Source of the DNA: Neelides folsomi
Taxonomy: Eukaryota > Arthropoda > Collembola > Neelipleona > Neelidae
Length of the DNA stretch: 64,000 bases
Assembly: GCA_034687125.1 (NCBI GenBank)
Contig: JAQGBZ010000274.1
Span: forward strand, 22,428-86,427
Direction: 5' to 3'
Shown: positions 12,001 to 27,000 of the stretch, one piece after another
How the letters are laid out: each line of letters opens with the position of its first letter
Numbering within the stretch: position 1 is the first letter of the stretch
The notes under the pieces: generated by a model
Databases searched by the model: none
What the model was told of the DNA's origin: nothing
Seen by the model: the letters and a program-made list of their open reading frames with translations, nothing else
Program-made: the position numbers and the translations under genes

Positions 12001-15000
12001 TATAGTTTCCCTCATCTTCCAGAGATGTGTCCTCAATACGAAGATTGTCAAAATCTCCGTTGGTCTAATGGATCAATTAAACTAGAGTGAGCAACTGAAC
12101 TTTTTCAATCTGACTTTAATTAAATTATGCCTAATTAAGTAAATACTGATGAAATTAAATTACCGTTTTTCTCCCTATAGATGCGAGCATCAAAGGATTC
12201 CCATTGAACCTCCAGGAAACGATGGGTTTGGGGAGTCCTACCGACTCGCATGGGAGAATTAAAATTGACTTCCAGGGACTCCGAATTTCATCTCCAAATG
12301 AGACAATTTTAGCTGGAACTTTTCCTGCTGTTGATATTCGGATTTTATGGCTCGGTGGGCCTTCGCCCACTCGCGTCCATCCAGAAATCCAAAAATCATA
12401 CGCTCCTTCTTTCAAATTCGTTAATTCAAGCTTTTCATCATCTATCACATCTTTCCTCTCCTATCATGAATATAAATGCAATATAAATATTTAGCATACC
12501 TACTTTTAGCACATTTAACCACAATTAAATAAAACATTAAATAAAATATTAAATTAAATCAACACGTACAATTTTCCCACCGTCTCTTTCTTTCGAGTAA
12601 AGAGAATATTTGAGAATGTGTCCATTTGTAAAAGCAGGCGGACGCCATGAAATAACGATGGATCGTTTCGAACTCACTGAACCTTTCAATCTCTCGATCT
12701 CTCCAGGCACTAAAACAATATTTACTAGTAATGTTCTAATACAGTAGTCCGTGTGTAATTTGCAATAATCTTGTTTTAATGTACATTAAGGTAAATAAGT
12801 AAGGAAGTGGAAAATTTAAAATTCTAACCATCTTCATTGGTCTTGCAAACAATTGGATTCGAACTCACACCATCCCCAAATGAGGTGAAAGCCAATACGG
12901 AAATTGTATAATTCGATGCTGGAATTAACTCTTCTAAATTCACAACTCTTGTAGTTGTCAATTTCACTTCGGAACCATTGGGGGAGTCGAGAGTTAATTT
13001 ATATCCTTGAATGACTCCATTTCTTCCTTCAACTGGCGGATCTTCCCAAGAGACAACAAGTGTCTTGGATGAACCTTCACATCCAACATTTTCCGGAGGC
13101 ATTGACGGAGCTAAATAAATATTTTCCCTTTCTTAATTTACTTTATCCTTTTGTTATTCTCATTCTAACTCAACTAACTTAGCTTACTTTGATCCTTAAA
13201 TCCTTATTTAAACCATTAGGCTATCATTTGTAATTAAATTAAATTAGAACAATTTACCATCTTGAAGCGTTCGTCCAACAACTGGAAATGAAGGTGGCCC
13301 ATTTCCTTTCCCATTGAATGCTTTCACTATGATGAGATACGAAGTGTATTTTTTGAGCCCATCGAGAACCAAAGTAGCTCCGAAATCATCTCCAACCGAA
13401 ACCATTTTGAATGTCCAACCGCTCATTGTTTCTTGGGTTCGTCCCCCGTCGTCCACTTTGAACCCCACGTTGTAGCCGAGCAAATTCCCGTGCCAGAGGT
13501 TTCGATCCGGAGAACTCCAACTGATTTGAATGGCCGTGGAGCTGAGCGATTCAATACGAACATTTGATGGAACTCCTTCTGGAGATTCTTCCTGTGTCGT
13601 GACACTCAATGTCTCTGAGGGTGAACTATAACCTATAGGGTTGAGGGCCAAAACTCGAACAATGTATGTTGTTGATGGTGCCAATCCTTCTACTTGTAAC
13701 GATGTCTCTTTGGTTCGTTCTTCCCTCACTTCTATTTCTGTCCACGTTTCTTATAAAACATTTTCAAAATGTAATTTGATTCCATTTTACTATTCTGATT
13801 GATTTTTAATTAAATTCCCATTTGAAAAAATATATCATGTAATTGCATTTTTGCATAATTAATTCCAAGTTTTACAATCATATTGCAATTTTGAATTTTT
13901 GGACCAATTGGAGCCTTAATTATACTCTAATTTCAATTATTGTAAGGAGTCAACTTACCTGATGGGAATTTATACTGAAGGATGAATGAGTCCGAAGAGA
14001 TTGAGTCAGGGGCTGACCAAGTAATAAAAATGGAACGACTCTTCACTTCAACCAGACGTAAATTAGAGGGGCGTTCGGGAACTTGTAGGACGTTGAGAGA
14101 GACGGTGGAAGTGTCGGATCCGAATTTATTACTTCCTCTACACGTGTAAAGACCCATGTCACCCTTACGAACATCGCTGATCACAAGTTCAGAAATGGTC
14201 ACATCACTCACGTTGGTTTGTCGTAAGTTATACCTACACCAAATTAAAGTTTTCAGAGGCACTCATTAAAACTAATTGTTTCACAATCCGATTTACTATT
14301 TTACAAAAACTGATTCAATTCCTCAAGTCTGGTGAAACTTGTTTTTATTTGCTATATTTAACTGTTGTACTAAAAGTGCTCTAAAAGCATAGCGTGATTC
14401 CCCAGAGATCGTAATTTCTTCAGGCTACATGTCATTTCCATTCTTATAATCGAACGAAATAAAAGTTTTCCTTTATAACTGAGTGTTGGAAAAGTTTCAA
14501 ACCTGTGACCGTGACGAATGTTGATGTGTCCATTAGACCAAGAGATTTCTAAAGGACCGTCGCCCTTTGCCTTACATTGGAGAATTCCTCTTTCTCCTGA
14601 CCGAACACTCACGTCACTCCGCTCCTCGATGAATCGAACTCGAACTATGAATTTCAATATGCAAATTTTAAAACTTTTTTGTTAACCTTATACTTATAAT
14701 ACATGATAAATACATAAAATACATGGACAAGGCATGTATAATAAAAGTATACGTACTGACATCCATATTGGTTATTAAAGCTATTTAATATAGAAAGTGC
14801 TTATAGGAAAATTGAACCTGATTAAATATTGAAAAGGAAAAGTGATATATTCATATTACACAGAAAGCTATATGCTATCACTTTATGAAAGACATTTATG
14901 CAATAATGGTGAGAGGAGAAATGTTCCTCCGGGAAAAATATAAAAGATAAATTGAAAAAAGGGAGATGAGGGAAATGGAAGCATGTTGAACTGACAGATA

Positions 15001-18000
15001 TCTCTCACTCAGAACAACTCAATTGTTGGGGAAAGTGATATGAAATATGAAGTTGTGTGGAATATAATGAGGGAGTGATCGAAGAGGAAGTGTGGGATGT
15101 CAAAGGGAAAATTTAATCTCGTGGTTGGAGCATTCGATTCCCCAAGATTGGATTAGTGAGAGATGAGATGTGATTTGGGACGGAATGGGAAAACTTTCTC
15201 TCTCAATTCATGATGATATATACCATTGACAGAGAGTCCAACGAGTTTTGAGATTCCGGACCCGACGCCGTTTCGAGCTTCGCAAACGTAACTCCCCTCA
15301 TCTTCCTTCCGAGCTTCGCCAATCCACAAGCTCCCGTTCTTCCAAACAACTCCAATGCTTTTGAACCCTCCGGAACTCAAACCTGCTCAAAAAACAGTAA
15401 AAACAATGCGTTCAATAAATACCAAAATAAGCATTCTTTACATAACTATTCGAGAATTAAGATCTTGCAGCTATAAGTATTACTAAAACTGAATATATTA
15501 AATCAACCTAAAAATTAATAATTATGAAATATAAAAAGGAATAGAATGGCAATATGAAACAATTTTAAAATTAATTGGCCAAATGAAGGGAAAGGAATTT
15601 GGTAAAATGAAAAGAGATGAGAAAACGATCAAGTTCAATCCTTTTGACATGGGCGGAAGAAAACTTCATTTCCTCGCATGGATCCGGGGAGAGGATATTA
15701 CGGAAAAAAACTACTACAACAAAAGTATCACAAGGTAAAAATAGTCCAATAATACCATTATTGTAGGAAAGTATTTATTCGTATATACTATATTGGATCT
15801 GGGGACGTGGAGAGGTCTTGGATACCTTCAGAGATATGGGAAAAGTTATGTGGAAATGAAAAGTTGGGAAGATGAAGTGGAGGGTTCTCCGGAGAAATCG
15901 ACTGATTGGAGAAATTGGGGAAGGAACTTGGAACATTAAATTATTGTATCATCCCATCAAAGGAAGTTAAACATTGGATGTAAGTAGGATGAAAATGTCC
16001 CTCAGCGGCCCAACACACCCCCAGACACACCGAGAGTTCAAAGACTTCCAGAGGAAATGAACTTTCAAAAACTATTTGAATTTAAAATTCGATACTTTTT
16101 CTATCCTCTATTCAAATCTTCAATTTGTCAAAAACTGTTCAAAATAAATATAACTTAACTTTTTACGTTTTTTAAATAGAGGTATATTTTATGAGCATTG
16201 ATAGCTACCACATTGATAGGCTACTTTATCTCCAATTTAATCAAATCTTATTTACATAAAGAATTATTATAGTAAAGTTTTTTGAGAGTATCTTATTTGC
16301 ATGTAAAACAATACCAAATGATAAAAAGATTTTATTATAACAATGCTATGCACAACTATGCTCATGATATTAGGAAGTAAAAAGATATGAAATAGTTGTA
16401 TTTCACTAAAAAGTTTAAAAAAAGTTGGAAAACTCGCGAAAGTCTTTTCTTCACTCGTCCATCACATCGTTGGCAATAAATATGATAATTCAAAAAATTC
16501 GCATAGAAAGCGGGAAATGATGTAAAGAGAATAAATATAAAAAGAGCGTATAATGGACATTACTGCTACTTTGACTAGTTCGACTTTCGATGGGAGTGGA
16601 GCATTATAGAAGATACAAATAAAGGAATAGATAGGCAAATGGGCCGAGTGGCTCCTATTGATTCCCATTGATTGTAAATAAAAAAGAAGGAGCAATATGG
16701 GAGTGGGGAAAGAGGATTTGAGTGTGAATAAAAATTGTGTGAAAGTCGAACCTTTTTTCCAAGTGATGTTCGGGGTTGGATGGCCAGATGCGGTGCAAGG
16801 AATGCCAACTGAGCTGCCTTCAATAACCGAAACGTCCGTCGGCTCCGACCGCCACTTTGGGGGAACTGGAAGGAATAGGCATTTTAACATAGGGAAGTAA
16901 CATGCCAAACGACACTTCCACGGTTCAATTCCTTTAAACCCAATAATAATAATAATAGTAATATCCTTTTTTACAGTCTCTCCTCATCCCTTCCAAGACT
17001 TGGGGAAGGAAATTGAAGATTCTCCAATTTCCCTATTACCGCCCCTCATTGACCTTTAACGACATCCATAACAATTAAATTCCTCCCCTCGTTTTCAAAA
17101 CCAAATTGTCACTTTCTCCTCAAAATTCGAACGTGTCTGTGCTTTGCCTCTGACACGAGCAAGATATTTATTTATATATTTGTTCAGTTTTTCTTTTATT
17201 GTGTCACCTTCATACCTTAATCCATCTTACTCGATCCATTTTTAGAGGGAAAAAAGTACGCACCGTTCACGTTGAGAGTGAGAGAATGGGATTCAATTCC
17301 AGCTGTATTTTGAGCAGTGCAGGTGTAAACTCCGCTGTTTTCCGCTACAAGCGACTCAATGACTAAAGAAGAGGAATAGTCGTCCAAGAGTCGTACGATG
17401 ATTCCCCCAACCTTTAAAACCCCCCACTACTGTGAAATACCAATGAAGGGAAATAGAAGTCATTTAAAAGAAAGTGACATTACGCTATTTGAAACAATGG
17501 GATTTCCATCGAGTGTCCATGTAAAAGTAATTGGAGTATCTCCCTCGACGACTTGGCAAATCATCCCAGCTCTCATGCCTTCGAGTAGAAGCTCGTCAGG
17601 AATTCCAAATGGAATGATCCTCGGCGGAACTATTAAATTCAAAACCAAAATCATATTTTTAACTATTGTTCAATTCTCTTCATTTTCCTTTTCGAATGTT
17701 AAAAAAGGATTTGAATATTTAAAAAAAAACGTAATGTTAAAAATTTAAAATGACCTTGGACAGCAACGTGGATAGCTCCACTTGCGGAAATTCCTTGTCT
17801 ATTTCTCACAGTACATGTGTAAGTTCCCTCGTCATTTTTCCGATTCAACCTCTCAATGGCGAGGGTTCCATTAGGAAACGAAGTTTGTCGACCATCAGTT
17901 CGAATTTCTTTTCCTCCTCGTTCCCATTTGATGGCCTCAATGGGATAACCTGATGCGGGACAGATGAGGAAAACCCTTTTGCCAGAAACCGCAAGCAACG

Positions 18001-21000
18001 AAGGCGTGCTCCGAACTTTGGGTGGACCGTAAATATTCAGGCGATCTTGATGGGTCAAAAGCCCATAAGAATTCTTGGCAGTGCAAGAATAAACGCCGCC
18101 GTCAAGCTCGTCAACATTTGTGATGTTCAGGTGGGAAATCACTTTGTCGTGAATTGTCACATATTGACCCACAAGGAACCTTCAAACATTTAATTTATTA
18201 AACAATTTCTCACACACCCTTTTTTCACTTTTAGCTATATTTGCATAAGTAATTTATTGCCCAATGCAATGATTACTTTTTATAGAAGTAGGTTAACAGA
18301 CTAAACATTGATGGAATAGTAAATTGAATTTAACCTTTCAGATTCAGGTAACGGAAATCCATCTCTTGCCCATGAAATTGAAGGCGGCGGAGTCCCAACA
18401 GCAATACACTTAAGTGAAACGAATGGCCCAGGTTGAAGAGTTTGTTCAGCGAATCGATACACGAATTGAGGAATGATAGCTTGGAAATTAAAATAATTTC
18501 AAAATTTTTATTCTTGCATTATAATATTTCTATCTATACCTCTTACTTAACATTGACTTTAATTAATAAGTGCAATTTAATTTTTCACATTGACTTTATA
18601 AATGGTAATTAATATGTTTTTTAAATTATGTATGTATTTACATCCAATCCTGAGCTGGCCAGCAGCTTGAGACGTAAATAATTTATTTGACACGAAGCAT
18701 TGATACATTCCAGTATCTGAGAGGCGCACCGGCGAAATTTGAATATCATAATTCGATTTTTGCCCAGACTCAAATTCAAGCTCTTTCCCATCTTTGAACC
18801 ATACGATTTCATTGGATTCTTCAACTTCTCCGGTTCCGGTTTGGCAAGTGAAACTCGCCGTTTTCCCAACATCAACTTTGTTAACAGGCGGATGAACGGA
18901 GACGGAAATCGGAGCTAAATTGAACATCAAATATCTGTTAATAATGGTATAACATTTTGAGAGAGAACTTGTAAAAAACCATTCCTTTCATTTTCCTTAG
19001 ACATTGACAATTATTAATCTAAGAGTCCATCAAATATAAAAGCGATTTGGTGAAAATCGAAATAGGAGGGATTGGAAATGGAATAAATATTTAATAGTAT
19101 TACTAACAATATAACGCAATGTAGAGAAGTATATTTAATATTTAAAAAATCCATTAAAAGCAGAGGCGACCATTAAAGAATTAAAAAGAGTGTTTTTGAG
19201 AGGAAGTTGGTGGGAGGAGGACCAAGATGGATGTTTGACGGTTTAAGGACGTGGAGCGCTCATGGGAATATTTTAACGCTCTTGTTTACGAAGACCACTT
19301 CTGTTAATAGGGTGGTTTCGCATAGAGAATGTAATTGAAATTCCACCCGTTAATTCCGGAGCTCATCCCTTCTAATTAATCAGCTTAAACCTCCTCAACT
19401 CCCTTAAGGACTCAAACATTTAGTTAAAATGGGGAAAACCTTCGTTGAATACAAAATCATTTCGCAACACTTCTTTTGATATTAACTACTTACAATTTCA
19501 CTATAAATTATGGTCGATTAATCACTAAAATTATTCCAATATATCATTTAAAGTAAGATCATTGCCAAAATTACCCAAATATAAGTAAATTATCATTATT
19601 TTAAAAATTCATTACCATATTAAACATTCCAAGTATTATTTTAAACCCTTTTTGTTATTTATAAGGACTTAAACTTGGGTACTAATTTATCTTTATGCTA
19701 AAATAAAATAAACAAACTTAAACTTAAAAAATCGTTAAAGTTTAATATTCTTGAATTAATAAAGCTTATTTTTAAACCTTGCAATTTCCCCACAATTTCC
19801 GAAAAATTTATTTCATCCGCATTCAAACAAGCCATTGCATATTGTAAATTGTAATAGAATTAAACGAGGATCTCAAAAAGAATCATAAAAGTGAGTCCTA
19901 TGCTCTCAGTGATTGCTAAAATCTAAATCATGTTGAAAATATTATAATGAAAGGGAATGATAAAGTTTATCCATGCACCGATGTTTGGAGGGAAGGAGCT
20001 TAATATGAGAAAGTATTTTCTATATTAAATCGTTGGTCTTTATGGGAAAATCTCCTCCAATCCTACCTTCTTCAATCTTCTCCATAAAGTTTATCCCTCG
20101 TAAACCCCAACTCTCGTCTCTTCTCGTCCCTTCTCTCAGACTATGTAATGTCTGTTTATAGGGGATTTCTCAAAGGGGAGCTTCTGCCTACTCATGGATT
20201 TGAGAAGGAAGTAAAAATGAATTTAAAAGGCTCTGAATGAAAATATGCCATTTGTTTTCTCTGGAGGATCCCTTCAATGTCTTTCGCCGGTATTATTGCA
20301 CATATGCCATTGGGCCCATATAAGGCTCCAAATGTGGAAGGACTGTGTCTACGGTGGAAGGTAAAAGAGTAAAAAGTGTTTTTCCAAAATTGCTTTTAAA
20401 AAAACTCACCGTAGACAGTTAGAGAGATTCGGATGGAATCGTAGCTCTCACTATTATTCGCCTCACAGATGTAAAACCCAGAATCTGACTTTTTAACACT
20501 GCTAAGGATCAATGGCCCGCCGGTTCGCCCAAATTCCCTTTTTGAACCTTCTTTACGCCACCTGTAATAAAGTAATAAATTAAAATTAATGACATCAATG
20601 AATATTTACCTAAAGATAAGAACCGCAGGGATTGGTTATAATTCATGTTAGTTAATAATTCAATTAAAATTATATAACGATATTATTATTATAAAGCTAG
20701 TTTAGATATTTTTAAGAAAATAATAATTGGGAGATAAGGTAAAAAAAGGATAAAAGTCTGAAATGTTATAAAGTAGCGTATTTGAGTCACGCACTTGGCA
20801 TCAAAGCGGGTAAAAAAGCCTTTGTTCTTTATTGAAAGACAAGCGTCAATTTCAATTTTTCTCTTGGCAAAAAAGATTCCCCCGTTGAATTGAGGTGACA
20901 GGGTGAGCCAAAAACCAATTTTGAGCAAAAAAGATCTGATTAGCTTCAATAGGATTCTCCGATTTTCGGCTCAAATCCACAATTTCCACGTCGCATTCGT

Positions 21001-24000
21001 TTGTTTGGAAAGTGCGGACGTGGTGGGGAGCCTTAGGGGAGGATTACTCGAAGATTATAAGAATTTGGCAGAGAGCCGACAGAAGATGAACCTCAACTAT
21101 CATCCAATCTCCGCCCTCATTCCGACCCATTATTAAATTCCCTCAATCTCCTAATATAAACTAAAAGAAATCTCTCTAAATTGTCACTTTTCCGGATTTC
21201 ATTCATCCCTCATAATTAAAATCAGCTTCCCTATCAATATTATCTATTCCTCTAAGTGCATCACATCCAACATCACATCAAAGTCGAAATTAACAATACG
21301 CGTTAAAATATAGGAAATTTCTATTACAACTAAACTTAAGAATATATCTAATAAGATAAGGAACAATGAAAATGAAGGTTTTGGGTTCTGTTTACTTAAA
21401 TTAAGGTTTAAGAAGGTCTTGAAGAATTCTCTCGGTTCTTATGAAGGATATATAGTACATAACTTAATGTTAGTTACATATATGACCTATAGAGAAAACG
21501 TACGTGAAATTAGGAGGCGGGAGTGCTGAGGCCGTGCACGGTATGATGATGTCTTGGCCCTCGCGACTCAACAGCTCCAATCGTCTTCCTGAGTTGATGG
21601 AGACGGGGGCGGGTGAGGGGTGAGCTGTAAGAGAAAAAGATGTCATTATTCCTCCCCAACACTTCCTTCCGCCCATTCGTCCAAGACGAGAATCAATTCC
21701 TTTCTTTGGCAAAAGAGCAAAGTGGAAGCCTCAAAAACCAACTTAAATCTCCGCCCTTCCGATTAACCCAATTTCATCCTACACATTCATTCATTCAATA
21801 CCCCTTTTTGCTGATATAATACCTATCCAGTACCTGCTTATATTGATGTATGTTACACATATACTCAGACTTTGAATCATTTTATATTCACATTTAATAG
21901 ACTTAGGACTCTGGTTATATCCAATATAAGTTTTTTTATATATACTTAATACGTTCATTTTTCAATTGTCTTTTTCACAAACTCATCACATTTTGCCAAA
22001 CCCATTTTCAATCCTAAAAACGGTTTTCTTCCAATTTTTCAATATTGGGAAAATGTAATAAAACCGGACTAAAGTATTATAGTTTTTGAGGGAATATTGA
22101 ACCAAATTGAACGCATTTTTGTAAAATCGTCATTTGCCTCACAGAATAAAATGTAAATTCACACGAGCGGAAAAATCCGATGATTTTATCAGACTTCGGC
22201 CATCGCTTAAGCTTTATTTCTTAATTAATAAAAATACATTTAATTAGGAGAGGAAATGGAAATGCTACGTGTATCATCAGAGTAATCGTAAAGAAAAATG
22301 CATGTTTAGATACATGTTAAGTTTAGAGTGGTTTGGGCGTGAGAGATATTGCATGAATTACTATCAAATTGAACATTATGGTTCAAGACCGGTTCTCAGA
22401 AGTGAGAGAGAGACGTAACATTTTTAAATATTAGGAAGAGATTTCTCTTTCGACTTTCCATCCTTTTTTGAACGACGGCAGTTAGAGGCCGTCGTCCCTC
22501 AAGACAACAAGCCTCATGGCTCCGTCGATCAACGAAGCAAAACTCATTCATGAGGTGTTCTTAACATAAAATTTTATTAAATTGTAATTATTTATTTTAG
22601 TTAAACAAATTAAATCATAAAATTTAAATTTAAAAAATAATTATTATTTTTCAAGTTTAGAGAAAAATTTGAAGGAGTTTGTGATGGAGAACGGGATGAA
22701 TATTTTGCACGTTGGCTCAAAGCCTCAGATTGGAACGAAGAGAATGCGGAGAAGATGTTGAAAAAGGTATTAGAAGAATTAACACAATCCAATATTCAAA
22801 CAACATTATTCATGAACAATTGAATAATTAGACCCTGTACCTAAATGAAAAAGGAATGTGAGGGAGAATTTCTCTTTTAGAGTCTCAATTGGCGTTTGGA
22901 GAATGGGATTGATAGGATATTGGAATGGGAGGCTCCACCGCACATCAAAGCCACATGCCCGTACTATATTCATGGATTTGCTCCTGACAACTCTCCGAGT
23001 AACTCAAGTTCCCTTTTATCCACTGCACACAATTCACCATTCACTCCACGTTCGCTCTCGCTTCTCATTAATTAAAACGAGAGGAATTTACTAACATTTA
23101 AATTTTATTCCTTTTATATAAAACTAAAGAACATCTGCATAGAAGGGTTCATGAACCAAATGCTCAATTTACGTCTATAACCGGAAAGTAACTTTCAATA
23201 TAAATTTTCCCCATGTTAAAAACGATTGATAAAAGTAGTAATTGCATCCTTTAAATTAATTCAATTTAAATAAACTAAATACCTATCTTGTTGAGAATTA
23301 TACCATTAAGATGAGTAATCCGTCAATTTTTCATGTCTCAATTTATAAACACGTTATTTACTCATGGCATACAAATAATACCCCATGCGAGAAAAATATT
23401 TTCTTACATGTTTGATGATTCTGAAATAGAAATCCGGGCAGATTATAGAACAAAGGGTTTTTTCAAAATAGGGAAGCATCCCCTTAAACATCTTGGAATA
23501 TACCCCACAAAATTTAACAATATTTTATAGAACATTTTATGAATATGATCATCTTAAATAATGGGATTAAATAGAAGCTATAAATTTATTATAGCTTAAG
23601 AACATTATTTTAAGAATTTAGTTATTTTATAATACTCAAACTTTGCATTTTATAAACACTTGGACTTTGAATATTACTTTATATGGGATTTTCTATAAAA
23701 TTATGAGGAGTATTTGTATTACGGACACGTATTTGGTGCGATGTATCAAAATTTATCATAGGATAACATACATCATCATCTAGAGAGATTCAAGAGGATG
23801 GTAGTTTATAAGGATTAACTCCGTAACTAAACTAAATTGCTCGCTGTATCACAAGAGAGTTTGGAAGTATTTAAGTCGCATTTAAAATATTGATTTATTT
23901 GTTAGAAGATTGAGAAGAAGATGTGGAGGAAGAGGCTTTTAAAAGATTACCAAAATGGACATGTGCATTCGAATAGAAATTTGATAGCGGAAATCTCATA

Positions 24001-27000
24001 TAGGAAACCCAAGAAAACTTTAAATGATGGAAAACGGAATTGTAGAAGGAATTCTTAAGATGGAATTCTTGAACCAGACACTTTTTCCAATTCGATTCTT
24101 ATGAACTTTTTGTATACCTTATTTGTAGATGCAAAAACTTGGCAAAATAAGAAATTGGAAATTCAAATGTTGAAAAGCAGTATTGTAGACTCAATAGAAT
24201 GGTTTCTTATAAATACAATATTTTACTAATATCATACTTGCTATTGCTAATAATATCGAAGTTAAACTTTTTTATAAAGACTTTTCGTAGTATGTACTAA
24301 ATGATAAATCGTTGGTTCAATTGTATAGTTTTGAAAGAAGGTGATTCAATTTAAATGTTAATTTAAATTGCAAAGGAAAGTTCACATCATTATTTCCCTT
24401 GTTTGATCTTAACAATAAATAAAAATTAGAAATAGTCAGAATTTTGAACTTTGATTACATTATTACAATTGTGTTAAATAAATTGTGTTGGGGTTTGTAG
24501 TTATTTACGTTCCACTTGGGAGATGGAACATCCGAAAAGTGATTGCCGAAGAAGGGAGAGAAATTTTGATCAAGTACATTTTACAGTACTTTGAACGCGT
24601 AGTTCGAGCCGGCTTGGACAACAACTCCAAACTCATTACATATTTTGACATGGAAGGTTATTCAATTAAACAACTCGCTTCAATTACTGGTAATTAAATC
24701 TTAATTATATTATTATCATAATTTAAATTGCCATTAATTTAAGCTTGAATTTATTCTATGACGTTTATGTAATAATAGCAACTGAAGCTGTTTTGACGTC
24801 CGTAAAAAGTTTTGAGGCCAATTATCCCGAAATGACGAAAGAAACTCATTTTATCAATAGTAAGGAACTTACATGTTTGTATACAATTTGGTTGGTTGTT
24901 GGTCTTTTGGCATTTACAGTATACCAGTACTCATACATACATAAAAGGCATAATGTAGATGTATCCTACTTATATTTATATGGATGTTTTTTATTTGTAG
25001 CTCCAAAGATCTTCATGTTGATCTTCAATATTGTGAAGCCTCTCTTATCAAAATCCTCATTAGCAAATATGGAAATTCACAGCGGACCAATCACCTCCTT
25101 CAACTTCAATACAAAAGACTTATCTTACTGGTCCTATTCACCTCTTAGATCTCAAATTAAATCTCGAAACTGACCTTTTAATATTTAATTCTTTTTAATA
25201 ACCTAAAATTGTGATTTTAAATAATACAACACTACATAATATATTACAATTAACAAACTGGGATATTGGGATTCACTGGTCACAGATTTAATGATACTAC
25301 GTTTCAAATAAATTGAAATAAAATAACTTAATCTTGTATTCATAATATTTAAGAACATTGTGATTCATTTTCATTAATGCCAAAGAATACTTATAAAAAG
25401 ATTCGATTACATCCGCATTCGACGTATGCATAAGGATTATGATATTATGTACCTATGTATTAGTTTATTACTCAATCTAAATATTAATTTATGAATATTT
25501 ATAAAAAATGAATTCTCTCAGAGCAGAGTATTGGAGCAATATATAATTCGTTTATGCATTAATGCTTTGTTTGACTTTCACTTTTATCAATAATCAATCC
25601 TTTTTTGACATTGCATTGTATTTAATTGTTCATTACAAACTCCACTTCCGCACTTTCTATGTAATCATAAAGAAAATGATGCATAACTATTATGATCAAC
25701 TTAGGCTTATTTTTTATTTAACCCATAACCGCTTTCAAATATTACTTAACGGATAGAAAAACACGTTAGTTCTTAAATTATCAACTACGCAATTTTGTAT
25801 GCATTATGCACATAAACTCTACATACTTGTTAAACGAGATAATGACGATTCAAAGTGCATTTTCTTGTTCATGTATAAAATGTTCGATTCTTAAACCAAC
25901 AAGAAAAATTGAGTTAACATGATAACTTACATTTGATGATGATTTTGGAAGTGTCACTCGTTCGTATTGAATCTCTTAGAGAAGTTCGACAAGCAAATCT
26001 TTTGTAACCATCAGACTCATCAATATTGAATACATAAAGATCTCCATTTGGCACCATCCAGTATTTTCCTAAATAATAATAACAAATTAAATATTTAACA
26101 AGAATAGTAGTTCGGTATTATGACCAAATTATTAAATTATAAAAATGACACTTGCCTTTTGATGGTTGAGATGAAGGATAAATGTTAATCACACCATCTT
26201 GCACCCATGAATTCACTGTAATAAACTCTTTCAAAGATATTTCAACCTCGCATCTATGAATAAAAATGCCAAATAATGTCAAAATATTAACTGCATCAAC
26301 ACATAATAAAAATAGTCTCTAAAATTCTTAATAACGAACCTTAATAGTGCAGTGTTTCCTTTAAACACAGTCACATCTTTGTTTTCAACTCGATATGTGT
26401 CTAAAGCTAGAAATGAAAATAGATGTATTGGCATATGTATAATGCTGTTAATTTTTTAATGAATACGTATATTATTAATTTTAAATGGGGGTAAGTTTCA
26501 ATCAGTTGGATAGAAAAATATGCATGAACAAAAAATAAAGATACCTACCTTTAATAATTGTAACAGGTGGAGATAAAACGATTCCAACATTATTGGATGC
26601 TTCGCATCTCACAGTTCCACTCAGCCCATCTTTCACTTCCAGGGCCCCATCTGGACCGACCTAAATATTTTTTTATTTTCAAAAAGAGCCTGTTGATTAA
26701 AAAATAGATTTGGGGGGAAAAATTACAAATTTGGAGTTGAGTGGAAGCGATTGAGAAATCCATGTAATTTTGGGCAGCGGGGTCCCTTTGGCCCTACACG
26801 GCACAATTGAATGTGATGTGGTGAAAGAGGGAATAAGAACTGATTTCCCAGCCGGCCACTCCACCAAACTCGGGCCGACCTCCTCCAGGGTCAGAGACCA
26901 ACATGTGACGTGGATCCCTGTGTATAAAAACAATTCCCAAATGAGTGAAAAGAGAGAGATGAAAGAAGATTCGAGCGGGCGGAAGAGTTCTTATGAATAA

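Noticed and set aside
16462-16751. Open frame continuing past the Dscam Ig8 first-half exon
   Set aside because: Reads into intron after a donor at 16751; the next exon at 15382 restores the Ig8 fold in phase.
16900-16950. T-loop-like string ggttcaattcc, possible tRNA
   Set aside because: No matching acceptor, D or anticodon stems can be paired around it.
26918-27000. Open frame running upstream from the Dscam Ig1 exon through its acceptor, possibly an alternative signal sequence
   Set aside because: The frame meets a TAA before any ATG, so it cannot start translation; the cag acceptor at 26918 explains the exon.
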